Part shown: piece by piece, positions 34,729 through 43,926 of the stretch
How positions within the stretch are numbered: position 1 is the first letter of the stretch
How the letters are laid out: each line of letters starts with the position of its first letter
DNA from: JADYZU01 sp964540965
GTDB lineage: Bacteria > Pseudomonadota > Alphaproteobacteria > Rhodobacterales > Rhodobacteraceae
Assembly (NCBI GenBank): GCA_964540965.1
Contig: CAZIOT010000005.1
Coordinates: forward strand, 124,001-188,000
DNA length: 64,000 nt
Direction of reading: 5' to 3'
The notes under the pieces: generated by a model
Told to the model about the DNA's origin: nothing
Database searches by the model: none
Seen by the model: the letters and a program-made list of their open reading frames with translations, nothing else
Program-made: the position numbers and the translations under genes

Positions 34729-36972
34729 GTGCGGTGGTCCCTATCGGGGAGGTGGATCGCGCGGCTTGACCGCTGGCGGCGGCAGAGGCGCGTTCAGACG
34801 GCGGCGACGATCGCGCTTGTCCTTCTGGGGCCGGTGCTGGTCGGGCTGACCTTTACCGTGCTGCGGCCTCTGGGCGAGGGGACCGGGGCCGCGGCCCTGC
34901 GCGTCGTGCTGCTGGCCGATCTGGTCTATGTTCTGGTCGTCGCCTCGCTGGTGATGACCCGTGTGGCGCGGATGATCGCCGCGCGGCGCGCACGCTCGGC
35001 CGGTTCGGCGCTGCACCTGCGGTTGACCGGGGTGTTCACCCTGCTGGCGCTGCTGCCGACGATCATCGTCGCCATCTTTGCCGTGGTGACCATCAATGTC
35101 GGGCTGGAGGGCTGGTTTTCCGACCGGGTGCGCAACGTTCTGGGTGCCTCGCTTGCCGCCGCGCAGGCCTACGAGGACGAACACCGCCAGGAATTGTCGC
35201 GCGACGGGCTGGGGCTCGCGGCCTGGCTGGACCTGCAGCAGACCGCGTCGGAAATGTCGGATGGCGGGGTGCGGCAGGCGCTTGCCCGGGTGCAGCCGCA
35301 GATCGAACGCGGCCTGACCGAGGCCTTCGTGCTGGACGGCACCGGCGACATCCGCGCCCGCGGCGCCCGGTCCTACGAGTTCGACTACGAACATCCCGCC
35401 GCCGCCGATTTCGTCACCGCCCGCGCCGAGGGCATCACCATCATCGAGGACTACGCCAACGACGAATTCCGCGCCCTGATCCCGCTGACCGCCTTCGCCG
35501 ACCGCTTCCTCTATGTCACCCGGTCGGTCGATGGCGAGATCCTGTCGCTGCTGGACGAGACGCAGGAGACGGTGGATCTCTATCAGCAACTCGAACGCGA
35601 GCGCGGGCGCCTTCTGTTCGAGTTCGGTTTGCTTTACATAGGCTTCGCCGTCATTCTCAATCTTGCGGCAATCTGGTTGGGCCTGTGGTTCGCCGAACGG
35701 CTGTCTCGGCCCATCGGCCGGCTGGTCGCGGCCAGCCAGCGCGTCGGCTCTGGCGACCTTGACGTGCGGGTGCCCGAGGCGGACGGCGATGACGAGATTG
35801 CCCAGCTTGGTTACAACTTCAACAAGATGACAGGCGAACTTCGCGCACAACGTGAAGAGCTGATCGAGAACACCCGTGCCATCGAACTGCGGCGCCGGCT
35901 GTTCGATTCCGTCCTGTCGTCGGTCACATCCGGCGTGGTCGGGCTGGATGCCGAGGGGCGCGTCACCTTCGTCAACCGTTCCGCCGAACGGCTGCTGTCG
36001 ATGACCGGGGCCGAGGCGTCGGATTACATCTCGGTCGCGGTTCCCGAATTCGGCCCGCTGTTCGCCCGGATGCGCGCCGGGGGCGAGGTGGCCCAGGATC
36101 AGGTGAACCTGCTGCGCGGCGGCAAGCAGGAAAGCCTGCTGGTGCGCATGGCGCCGCGGATGAACGACCAGGGCGCGCTGGAAGGCTATGTCGTGGCCTT
36201 CGATGACGTCACCGATCTGGTCGGCGCGCAGCGCATGGCCGCCTGGGGCGATGTCGCCCGCCGCATCGCGCATGAGATCAAGAACCCGCTGACTCCGATC
36301 CAGCTTTCGGCCGAACGGATCCGGCGCAAGTTCGGGCCGCGGGCAGGCGATGACCTCGATTCGCTGGAACAGATGACCGATGTCATCATCCGCCAGACCA
36401 ACGACCTGCGCCGCATCGTCGACGAGTTCTCCAAATTCGCCCGGATGCCCGAACCCGAACGGGCCGAGACCGATCTGGTCGCGATCCTGCGCGCCGCGGT
36501 CACGCTGCAAGAGGCGGGCCAGCCCGGCGTGCGCTTCCGTGCCGACCTGCCAACGGGGCCGATCATCGCCGATGTCGATGCCACCATGATCGGGCAGGCG
36601 CTGACCAATCTTATCAAGAACGCCGGCGAAGCCACGGAAAGCCTTGTGGAAAAGGGCGCGCCTGCCGGCTATCGCCCGGAAATCCGCATCAGCCTGACCA
36701 CGGGCGAGCGGCGGGCACGGATCACCGTCGCCGACAACGGCATCGGCCTGCCGGTCGACCGGGCGCGGCTGTTTGAACCCTATGTGACGACACGGGAAAA
36801 GGGCACCGGCCTGGGCCTGCCCATCGTCAAGAAGATCATCGAGGAACATGGCGGCACCCTCGCGCTTGAGGATGCGGCGGTGTTCGACGGCAACAGCCAT
36901 GCCGGGGCCATGGCGGTCATCACCCTGCCGGTGACGCCCGCCGCCGCACCCCCGGCCGACAGGGCAGCGTGA
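34729..36972 (+). CDS. ntrY: Membrane sensor kinase NtrY
   Basis: A 747-aa histidine kinase. The N-terminal part has three membrane helices near residues 20-110, then a periplasmic stretch and another helix near 300, followed by HAMP (RLSRPIGRLVAASQRVGSGD), PAS, and kinase domains. The phosphoacceptor is His515 in IAHEIKNPLTPIQ; GTGLGLPIVKKI is the ATP lid. Start GTG at 34729 follows AGAGG. With NtrX it senses redox or nitrogen signals in alphaproteobacteria. A 94-base gap after ntrC might hold a separate promoter. Confidence 0.94.
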   Translation: MRWSLSGRWIARLDRWRRQRRVQTAATIALVLLGPVLVGLTFTVLRPLGEGTGAAALRVVLLADLVYVLVVASLVMTRVARMIAARRARSAGSALHLRLTGVFTLLALLPTIIVAIFAVVTINVGLEGWFSDRVRNVLGASLAAAQAYEDEHRQELSRDGLGLAAWLDLQQTASEMSDGGVRQALARVQPQIERGLTEAFVLDGTGDIRARGARSYEFDYEHPAAADFVTARAEGITIIEDYANDEFRALIPLTAFADRFLYVTRSVDGEILSLLDETQETVDLYQQLERERGRLLFEFGLLYIGFAVILNLAAIWLGLWFAERLSRPIGRLVAASQRVGSGDLDVRVPEADGDDEIAQLGYNFNKMTGELRAQREELIENTRAIELRRRLFDSVLSSVTSGVVGLDAEGRVTFVNRSAERLLSMTGAEASDYISVAVPEFGPLFARMRAGGEVAQDQVNLLRGGKQESLLVRMAPRMNDQGALEGYVVAFDDVTDLVGAQRMAAWGDVARRIAHEIKNPLTPIQLSAERIRRKFGPRAGDDLDSLEQMTDVIIRQTNDLRRIVDEFSKFARMPEPERAETDLVAILRAAVTLQEAGQPGVRFRADLPTGPIIADVDATMIGQALTNLIKNAGEATESLVEKGAPAGYRPEIRISLTTGERRARITVADNGIGLPVDRARLFEPYVTTREKGTGLGLPIVKKIIEEHGGTLALEDAAVFDGNSHAGAMAVITLPVTPAAAPPADRAA

Positions 36973-36982
36973 GGAGGACCAG

Positions 36983-38383
36983 TTGGGCGACATCCTGATT
37001 ACCGACGACGAACGCGACATCCGCGAACTCATCTCGGACATTCTCAAGGACGAGGGGTTCACGACGCGGCTGGCCGGCAATGCCGACCAGTGCATGGCCG
37101 AGATCGCCCGAGAGGTGCCGTCGCTGATGATCCTCGACATCTGGCTGAAGGACAGCCGGATGGACGGGATCGACATCCTCAAGACGGTGAAGCGCGAACA
37201 TCCCGAGGTGCCGATCATCATCATCTCGGGCCATGGCAACATCGAGATCGCGGTGGCGGCGATCAAGCAGGGCGCCTATGACTTCATCGAAAAGCCCTTC
37301 AATATCGACCAGTTGCTGGTCGTCATCCGCCGCGCGATGGAAACCTCGCGGCTGCGGCGGGAGAATGCGGCGCTGAAACGCGGCGACCGGGCGCCGTCCG
37401 ACATGCTGGGCGACAGCGGCGCCTTCCGCACCCTGCGCGGGCAGCTCGACAAGGTGACGAAATCGAACGGCCGGGTGATGCTGACCGGCCAGCCCGGCGC
37501 CGGCAAGGAAACCGCCGCGCGCTATATCCACGCCAATTCCGCCCGCTCGGCCGCGCCCTTCATCACGGTCACTTCCGCGTCCATCGCGCCGGACCGGATG
37601 GAGGAGGTGCTGTTCGGCCGCGAGACCCCGGGCAAGGGCGTTGAAAAGGGGATGCTGGAACAGGCCCATGGCGGGGTGATCTATTTCGACGAGGTGGCGG
37701 ACATGCCCCTTGGCACCCAGTCCAAGATCCTGCGCGTGCTGGTCGACCAGTCGTTCCAGCGCGTCGGCGGCACCGACAAGGTGCAGGTCGACCTGCGCGT
37801 CATCTCGTCCACCACGCGCGACCTTGCCGCGGCCATCCAGCGCGGCACCTTCCGGCAGGAACTGTTCCACCGGCTGAACGTGGTGCCGATCCATGTCCCC
37901 AGCCTCGAGGACCGGCGCGAGGATATTCCGCTGCTCGCCGATCATTTCATCGCCGAACTGAACCGGGCTCAGGGCCTGCCCCTGCGCAAGCTGGCCGAGG
38001 ATGCGCGGGCGCTGCTGCAGACCATGCTCTGGCCCGGCAACGTGCGGCAGTTGCGCAACGTGATGGAACGGGTGCTGATCCTGGGCGAGGCGCAGGGCGA
38101 GATCACCGCCCGCGAACTTCCCTCGGTCGAGGAGGCGCCCACCGACGAGGGCCGCGTCGTCCTGTCGGGCGGGCTGGCGACGCTGCCGCTGCGCGAGGCG
38201 CGCGAATTGTTCGAACGCGAATACCTGCTGACCCAGATCAACCGTTTCGGCGGCAACATCAGCCGCACGGCCAGTTTCGTCGGCATGGAACGCAGCGCGC
38301 TGCACCGCAAGCTGAAAAGCCTGGGCGTGGTCACAGGTGCGAAAAGCGGTGGCCGCGTGGCCTGGATCGACGAGGACAGCTAG
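36983..38383 (+). CDS. ntrX: Nitrogen response regulator NtrX without GAFTGA
   Basis: Response regulator of 466 aa with receiver Asp52 (ILDIWLKD), an AAA+ domain (Walker A GQPGAGKE, about 169-176; IYFDEVADM) and a C-terminal helix-turn-helix (FVGMERSALHRKLKSLG). Where GAFTGA is expected, the sequence is FGRETPGKGVEKG, so sigma-54 contact is unlikely. The start is TTG at 36983, 4 bases after GAGGAGG. trkA follows with no gap. Confidence 0.94.
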   Translation: MGDILITDDERDIRELISDILKDEGFTTRLAGNADQCMAEIAREVPSLMILDIWLKDSRMDGIDILKTVKREHPEVPIIIISGHGNIEIAVAAIKQGAYDFIEKPFNIDQLLVVIRRAMETSRLRRENAALKRGDRAPSDMLGDSGAFRTLRGQLDKVTKSNGRVMLTGQPGAGKETAARYIHANSARSAAPFITVTSASIAPDRMEEVLFGRETPGKGVEKGMLEQAHGGVIYFDEVADMPLGTQSKILRVLVDQSFQRVGGTDKVQVDLRVISSTTRDLAAAIQRGTFRQELFHRLNVVPIHVPSLEDRREDIPLLADHFIAELNRAQGLPLRKLAEDARALLQTMLWPGNVRQLRNVMERVLILGEAQGEITARELPSVEEAPTDEGRVVLSGGLATLPLREARELFEREYLLTQINRFGGNISRTASFVGMERSALHRKLKSLGVVTGAKSGGRVAWIDEDS

Positions 38384-39757
38384 ATGAAGGTCATCATCTG
38401 CGGCGCCGGCCAGGTCGGCTGGCAGATCGCGCGCCATCTGTCGGGCGAGATGAACGACGTCACGGTGGTCGACACCGATGCCGACCTGATCCGCCGCGCG
38501 ACCGAGGCGCTGGACGTCACCGGCATCACCGGCTTTGCCAGCCATCCCGATGTGCTGGATCGCGCCGGCGCCGCCGATGCCGACATGATCATCGCCGCGA
38601 CCCATTCGGACGAGGTGAACATGGTCACCTGCCAGATGGCCCATGCGGTGTTCGGCATCAACCGCAAGATCGCCCGGCTGCGGGCGAAATCCTATCTCGA
38701 CGCCATATCCGAGGGCCGGTTCAACAACGACCTCCTGCCGGTCGATGTCGTCATCAGCCCCGAACGCGAGGTGGCCGAGGCGGCGCTGCAGCGCCTGCAT
38801 TCGCCCGCGGCCTTTGACACCGAAAGCTTCTTCGACGGGCTGGCGATGCTGGTCGGCCTTGCCATCGACGAGGATTGCCCGGTCATCAACACGCCGCTGC
38901 GGCAACTCAGCGACCTGTTTTCAACCCTCAAGGCCATCGTCACCGGCATCCGCCGCGACCGCCGCCTGTTCGTGCCCACGCCCGAGGACCAGATCCTTGC
39001 CGGCGACGAAATCTATGTGCTGGCCGAGACCGCCGACCTGCCGCGCACCTTCGAGATCTTCGGCAAGGCCGGCGCGCGGATCGAACGCATGGTCATCATC
39101 GGCGGCGGCAATGTCGGGCTGGGGGTGGCGCAGGCCATCGAAAGCCAGACCCGCATCCGCCTCAAGGTCATCGAACGGTCGCGTCCCGTCGCCGAACGCG
39201 CCGCCGACGGGCTGAACCGCACCATCGTGCTGAATGGCGACGGCCTTGATACCGGCATTCTTGAAGAGGCGAGCATCGCCAGCGCCGATGCCGTGCTGGT
39301 GGTGACCGACGACGACAAGACCAACCTTCTGGCCTCGGTCCGCGCCAAGGAGATGGGCGCGCGCATGGCGATCTGTCTGGTCAACGACCCGACGCTGGTG
39401 CCGCTGATGGGGCCCTTGGGCATCGACGCCTATATCAACCCCCGCGCCTCGACCGTGTCGTCGATCCTGCGCCATATCCGGCACGGGCGGGTGCGCTGGG
39501 TCTATTCGATCGGCGATGCCGAGGCCGAACTGATCGAGGCGCAGGTGCTGGGCACCTCGCCCTTGGCCGGCGAACGCATCCGCGACATCGCATTCCCCGA
39601 AGGCGTGCTGGTCGGCGGGCTGCTCAAGGCCGGCAAGCTGGTCAAGCTGACGGGTGAAACCCGGATCGACGAGGGCGACATCGTGGCGCTGTTCGCCCTG
39701 TCGCGCGACGTGCCCGAGGTCGAGCGCCTGCTTCAGGTCTCGATCGACTTCTTCTGA
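38384..39757 (+). CDS. trkA: Trk potassium transporter regulatory subunit TrkA
   Basis: A 457-aa cytoplasmic protein with two RCK units. The nucleotide-binding glycine loops are ICGAGQVGWQIA near residue 5 and IIGGGNVGLGVA near residue 235; each is followed by a TrkA-C domain. It controls TrkH by NAD(H)/ATP binding. ATG directly abuts the ntrX stop. TrkH follows with a 1-base overlap. Confidence 0.96.
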   Translation: MKVIICGAGQVGWQIARHLSGEMNDVTVVDTDADLIRRATEALDVTGITGFASHPDVLDRAGAADADMIIAATHSDEVNMVTCQMAHAVFGINRKIARLRAKSYLDAISEGRFNNDLLPVDVVISPEREVAEAALQRLHSPAAFDTESFFDGLAMLVGLAIDEDCPVINTPLRQLSDLFSTLKAIVTGIRRDRRLFVPTPEDQILAGDEIYVLAETADLPRTFEIFGKAGARIERMVIIGGGNVGLGVAQAIESQTRIRLKVIERSRPVAERAADGLNRTIVLNGDGLDTGILEEASIASADAVLVVTDDDKTNLLASVRAKEMGARMAICLVNDPTLVPLMGPLGIDAYINPRASTVSSILRHIRHGRVRWVYSIGDAEAELIEAQVLGTSPLAGERIRDIAFPEGVLVGGLLKAGKLVKLTGETRIDEGDIVALFALSRDVPEVERLLQVSIDFF

Positions 39758-41256
39758 TGCCGGGCCGGATCAGATCGCTGCCGTTCTTCGTGCTGATGAT
39801 GGGCATCGGCGCGGTGATGATGCTGATTCCGGCGATCCATGCACTGGACCGGCAGGATTTCGACACCGCGCGGGTGTTCCTGTATGGCGCCATAATCAGC
39901 GCCATGCTGACGTTCCTCATCGCGCTGGCAACCCGCGGCCATGTGCCCAGGAATGTCGCCCGCAGCCATCTGGTGGCGCTGTTCGCCGCCTACGGCATCC
40001 TGCCCCTGATGCTGGCCCTGCCGTTCCAGGAGGCGGGGCCGCCCGGCACCACTCTGCGCGAGGCCTGGTTCGAGATGGTCTCGGCCATGACCACCACCGG
40101 CGCGACCCTGTGGGACAACCCGTCGCGGCTGAACATGACGCTGCATCTGTGGCGGGCCATGGTCGGATGGGCCGGCGGCTTTCTTGCCTGGGTGATGGCG
40201 GTGTCGATCCTTGCGCCGATGAATCTGGGCGGGTTCGAGGTGCAGGCGAAGGCCGGCCCGCGCCGCGGCACCATCATCGCCCGCGTCGCCGACCCGTCGG
40301 AACGGCTGGCGCGGCATGCGGTGCGGCTGTTTCCGGTCTATGGCGGGCTGACGCTCTTGTTGTGGTTCGGGCTGATCCTCGCCGGCGACACGGCGACCAT
40401 CGCCCTGTGCCATGCCATGGCGGTGCTCTCGACATCGGGCATCTCGCCGGTGGGCGGGCTGCAATGGTCCCCCGGCGGCTATGCGGCCGAGGTGCTGATC
40501 CTGGTCTTTTTCGCCTTCGCGCTGTCGCGGCTGACCTTCTCGCAGGTGATCCTTGGCCGCGATCAGGCGCGGTTCTGGCGTGATCCCGAATTCCGCCTTG
40601 GCCTGCTCATCATCGCCGTGGCGACGGCGGCGATCTTTCTGCGCCACGCGATGACCGCGCCGATCGCCGATTTCGGCCGGGCGCTTGGCGCGCTGTGGTC
40701 GGTGCTGTTCACCGCCGCCTCGTTCCTGACCACCACCGGCTTCGAATCGCGCGGCTGGTATGGCGCCTCGGTCTGGTCGGGGCTCAGTCCGCCGGGGGTG
40801 GCCCTGTTCGGGCTGGCGCTGATCGGCGGCGGCGTCGCCACCGCGGCGGGCGGGGTCAAGCTCTTGCGGCTGTACGCGCTTCTCCGCCATGGCCAGCGCG
40901 AGACCGAGCGTGTGATCCACCCCAGTTCCGTCGGAGGGGCCGGCGCCGAGGCGCGGCGCATCCGCCGCGACGGTGCCGCCATCGCCTGGGTGTTCTTCAT
41001 GCTGTATTCGATCTCGCTCTTGATCGCGATGCTGCTTCTGTCGATGACCGGGCTGCAGTTCGAAACCGCCCTGGTGCTGACCGTTTCGGCCATCACCACC
41101 ACCGGCCCCCTGGCGCAGGTTGCTGCCGATGCGCCGGTGTCCTGGGACGGGCTGCCCGACTGGTCGCAGGCCATCCTTGGCGCGACGATGGTTCTGGGCC
41201 GGCTGGAAACCCTTGCCCTGATCGCGCTGCTGAACCCCGACTTCTGGCGCAGATGA
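39757..41256 (+). CDS. trkH: Potassium uptake protein TrkH
   Basis: Inner-membrane K+ channel of 499 aa with four pore-loop repeats. Selectivity-type loops are seen as SAMTTTGATLW, LSTSGISPVGG, FLTTTGFESRG and SAITTTGPLAQ. Length and helix count fit TrkH. Its ATG sits in a TGATG overlap with the trkA stop. It is part of the ntr-trk-hfq cluster; the next gene, hfq, is 151 bases away. Confidence 0.95.
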   Translation: MPGRIRSLPFFVLMMGIGAVMMLIPAIHALDRQDFDTARVFLYGAIISAMLTFLIALATRGHVPRNVARSHLVALFAAYGILPLMLALPFQEAGPPGTTLREAWFEMVSAMTTTGATLWDNPSRLNMTLHLWRAMVGWAGGFLAWVMAVSILAPMNLGGFEVQAKAGPRRGTIIARVADPSERLARHAVRLFPVYGGLTLLLWFGLILAGDTATIALCHAMAVLSTSGISPVGGLQWSPGGYAAEVLILVFFAFALSRLTFSQVILGRDQARFWRDPEFRLGLLIIAVATAAIFLRHAMTAPIADFGRALGALWSVLFTAASFLTTTGFESRGWYGASVWSGLSPPGVALFGLALIGGGVATAAGGVKLLRLYALLRHGQRETERVIHPSSVGGAGAEARRIRRDGAAIAWVFFMLYSISLLIAMLLLSMTGLQFETALVLTVSAITTTGPLAQVAADAPVSWDGLPDWSQAILGATMVLGRLETLALIALLNPDFWRR

Positions 41257-41407
41257 CGCAAGCCGGTGACAGTCGGGCAAAGTCTTGGCTTTCCGGCTGG
41301 AAACGGCGCCGAAGGCAGATAATATCCGGTCCACGGGGGACCGGCGGCAAACCGGGTGAAATACCGGCGCGCAACGCGGACAACAGCAAGAAACGGGAAG
41401 GGTTGCC

Positions 41408-41641
41408 ATGGCATCCGACAAGCAGAATCTTCAGGATGCGTTCCTGAACCATGTCCGCAAGACCAAGGTGCCGGTGACGATTTTCCTGATCAACGGCGTC
41501 AAGCTGCAGGGCGTCATCACCTGGTTCGACTCGTTCTGCGTGCTTCTGCGCCGCGACGGCCAGTCGCAGCTTGTCTACAAGAGCGCGATTTCCACCATCA
41601 TGCCGGCGCAGCCGGTCAACCTTTACGACGGTGAAGACTGA
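41408..41641 (+). CDS. hfq: RNA chaperone Hfq
   Basis: A 77-aa Sm-like protein that joins small RNAs to mRNAs as a hexamer. Sm1 is in VTIFLINGVKLQGVITWFD and Sm2 in LVYKSAISTIMPAQ; the E. coli YKHA is YKSA here, as in many alphaproteobacteria. GGGAAGGG precedes the ATG. A 150-base upstream region holds a hairpin (CCGGTCC ... GGACCGG near 41330) and AGATAATAT, which could be a -10 box. hflX follows directly. Confidence 0.96.
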   Translation: MASDKQNLQDAFLNHVRKTKVPVTIFLINGVKLQGVITWFDSFCVLLRRDGQSQLVYKSAISTIMPAQPVNLYDGED

Positions 41642-41642
41642 C

Positions 41643-42917
41643 TTGATCGAACGCGACCGGCCCGACACAAGGGCCTGGGTGCTGCACCCCGATATCCGCG
41701 CCGACGCCGACCGGCGTCTGGCCGAACCCGCGCTGGAAGAGGCCGTATCGCTTGCCGCCGCGCTGCCCTTCATCGCCGTCAAGGGCGCCGAGGTGGTGCG
41801 CCTGGCGCGCGTCCATGCCGGCATGCTGTTCGGATCCGGCAAGGTCGAGGAGCTGAAGGCCCGTTTCGCCGACAACGAAATCGAACTTGTGCTGATCGAC
41901 GGCCCCGTCTCGCCCATCCAGCAGCGCAACCTTGAAAAGGCCTGGGGGGTCAAGATCCTTGACCGCACCGGGCTGATCCTGGAAATCTTCTCGGACCGCG
42001 CCCGGACGAAGGAGGGCGTGTTGCAGGTGGAAATGGCGGCGCTGTCCTATCAGCGGTCGCGCCTTGTCCGCGCCTGGACCCACCTGGAACGGCAGCGCGG
42101 CGGTTTCGGCTTTGTCGGCGGCCCCGGCGAGACGCAGAAAGAGGCCGACCGACGGGCCATCGACGACCAGGTTGTCAAGCTCAAGCGGCAACTGGAAAAG
42201 GTGGTGAGAACGCGCGAGGTCAACCGCGCCGCCCGCGCCGCGGTGCCGTTCCCCATCGTGGCGCTGGTCGGCTATACCAACGCCGGCAAGTCGACGCTGT
42301 TCAACCGCCTGACCGGGGCCGAGGTTCTGGCGAAAGACATGCTGTTCGCGACCCTCGACCCGACCATGCGCCGCATCCGCCTGCCCTCGGGGCAGGAGGT
42401 GATCCTGTCCGATACCGTGGGATTCATCTCAGACCTGCCGACCGAACTGGTCGCCGCCTTCCGCGCCACGCTGGAAGAGGTGCTCGAGGCCGATGTGGTG
42501 CTGCATGTCCGCGACATCAGCCATCCGCAAAGCGCCGAACAGGCGCAGGACGTGGAAACCATCCTCGCCTCGCTGGGCCTGCCCGACACGGTGCGGCGGA
42601 TCGAGGTCTGGAACAAGATCGACCGGCTGCCGGACGCCGAACGCGAGGCGCTGGTGGTGCAGGCCGCCCGCACCGAGGGCGTGCTGGCCCTGTCGGCGGT
42701 AACGGGCGAGGGCGTGGCGGGACTGCTGGACGCCATCGCCGCGCTGGCAGGCGATCCGCGGCACGACAGCACCCTTGTGCTGCCCTATGATGACGGCCGC
42801 CGCCGCGCCTGGCTGTTTGACCAGGGCATCGTCCGGTCCGAGGAGGAGGCCGAGGACGGCTATCACCTGACCGTGCACTGGACCGAGCGGCAAGAGGAAG
42901 AATTTTCGCGGTTGTGA
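41643..42917 (+). CDS. hflX: Ribosome-splitting GTPase HflX
   Basis: GTPase of about 424 aa that binds the 50S subunit and rescues stalled ribosomes. G1 is GYTNAGKST, G3 is DTVGFI and G4 is WNKIDRL; the N-terminal HflX domain contains RTGLILEIFSDRARTKEG. The start is unclear: TTG at 41643 with GGTGAAG 6 bases upstream is chosen; GTG at 41631, inside hfq, is possible. hfq-hflX order is widely conserved. Confidence 0.94.
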   Translation: MIERDRPDTRAWVLHPDIRADADRRLAEPALEEAVSLAAALPFIAVKGAEVVRLARVHAGMLFGSGKVEELKARFADNEIELVLIDGPVSPIQQRNLEKAWGVKILDRTGLILEIFSDRARTKEGVLQVEMAALSYQRSRLVRAWTHLERQRGGFGFVGGPGETQKEADRRAIDDQVVKLKRQLEKVVRTREVNRAARAAVPFPIVALVGYTNAGKSTLFNRLTGAEVLAKDMLFATLDPTMRRIRLPSGQEVILSDTVGFISDLPTELVAAFRATLEEVLEADVVLHVRDISHPQSAEQAQDVETILASLGLPDTVRRIEVWNKIDRLPDAEREALVVQAARTEGVLALSAVTGEGVAGLLDAIAALAGDPRHDSTLVLPYDDGRRRAWLFDQGIVRSEEEAEDGYHLTVHWTERQEEEFSRL

Positions 42918-42983
42918 CCCGGTCTGGTCACCGGATTGCCTGATTGGCCGGGAAGATAGTGCTCCACGAAGCGGAGCACGGCG

Positions 42984-43787
42984 ATGAGCATGCGAAAGAA
43001 GGACTCGTTTCCGGGGATCCTCATTGGAGGATCTTTGGTAGCCGCCTGGTATCTTGGGTTTGCAGGCTCTGCCGCCATCATCTTGGCCGGATTGTTCTTT
43101 TATTTCTCGTTTAGGGCTATTTCGAAGTCGAGCGGAGACCGGCTGCGTCGCAATTTAGAAAGTTATTATGGCGTCGTCGTGGCACAGCACCGAACGACCC
43201 TTGCCCGCAAGCGTTCGATTCTCGAGGCCCGCGACGATTACGGCAACCTGCAGTCGGAACGCTGGCAGAGGGAACTGGTCTATTTTCACCAGAAGGTGGT
43301 TATTCCGGCTATCACGGCTAATTTACCCGCATTTGTCGTGAAGGACATGATTGGTGTGGCCACAGATGATCTGTTCGTCGCCTGGTTCGCACGGACCGAT
43401 CCGGTGCCATCTCGCGCGTTCGACGATGATACTGATATTGCCGCACTGACCCCGTTGACGTTCGAGGCGTGGTGTCGCGAGCGACTTGAATCTCTGGGTT
43501 GGACGGCGCGCACGACGGTTGCGAGTGGCGATCAGGGGGCCGACGTATTGGCAGATTTTGGCACCGAAAGGTTGGTGGTTCAGTGCAAACTCTATTCCTC
43601 GGCTATTGGTAACAAGGCGGTGCAGGAGGTCGCGGCGGCGCGCCAGTATTATGCTGCGAACATTGCCGCCGTAGTCACCAATCAGGACTATACTCGAAGC
43701 GCGCGAGATCTTGCCGCGCGCACTGATGTGATGCTGCTGCATACCAGTGAAATGTCCCGGCTTTCGCGACTCTCTGACACCCGATAA
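42984..43787 (+). CDS. Membrane-anchored Mrr-type restriction endonuclease-like protein
   Basis: A 267-aa protein with two predicted membrane helices (residues about 10-45) and a C-terminal nuclease domain of the Mrr/PD-(D/E)xK fold. Catalytic residues are in place: GDQGADV (Asp187) and VVQCKLY (Gln200, Lys202), followed by AVQEVAAARQYY. The middle region is helical and charged. Codon use is less GC-rich than its neighbours, suggesting transfer. It sits between hflX and a palindrome cluster. It may cut foreign DNA, but no methylase or other defence gene is adjacent. Confidence 0.75.
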   Translation: MSMRKKDSFPGILIGGSLVAAWYLGFAGSAAIILAGLFFYFSFRAISKSSGDRLRRNLESYYGVVVAQHRTTLARKRSILEARDDYGNLQSERWQRELVYFHQKVVIPAITANLPAFVVKDMIGVATDDLFVAWFARTDPVPSRAFDDDTDIAALTPLTFEAWCRERLESLGWTARTTVASGDQGADVLADFGTERLVVQCKLYSSAIGNKAVQEVAAARQYYAANIAAVVTNQDYTRSARDLAARTDVMLLHTSEMSRLSRLSDTR

Positions 43788-43882
43788 TTACGCAGGTATG
43801 GAACGAACAATGGGTAGGGCGACCAGCGGCCGACCCTCGAATGGACCGAACGGCGGGCGCAGGAGTTCCAGCGGCTTTAGCC

Positions 43883-43926
43883 CAAATTGCTTCGAAGCGA
43901 TTTGCCAGAGCCTTCGAAGGCTCTGG
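43883..43926. repeat. Two abutting palindromes at the end of the penicillin-acylase gene
   Basis: 43883-43904 is a 22-mer with left half CAAATTGCTTC and one T/G mismatch. 43905-43926 is a perfect 22-mer with left half CCAGAGCCTTC. They abut without a spacer, and the second one ends at the base before the stop codon of the minus-strand acylase gene (43927). Both have TTCGAA at the centre. No T-tract is present. Confidence 0.82.
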
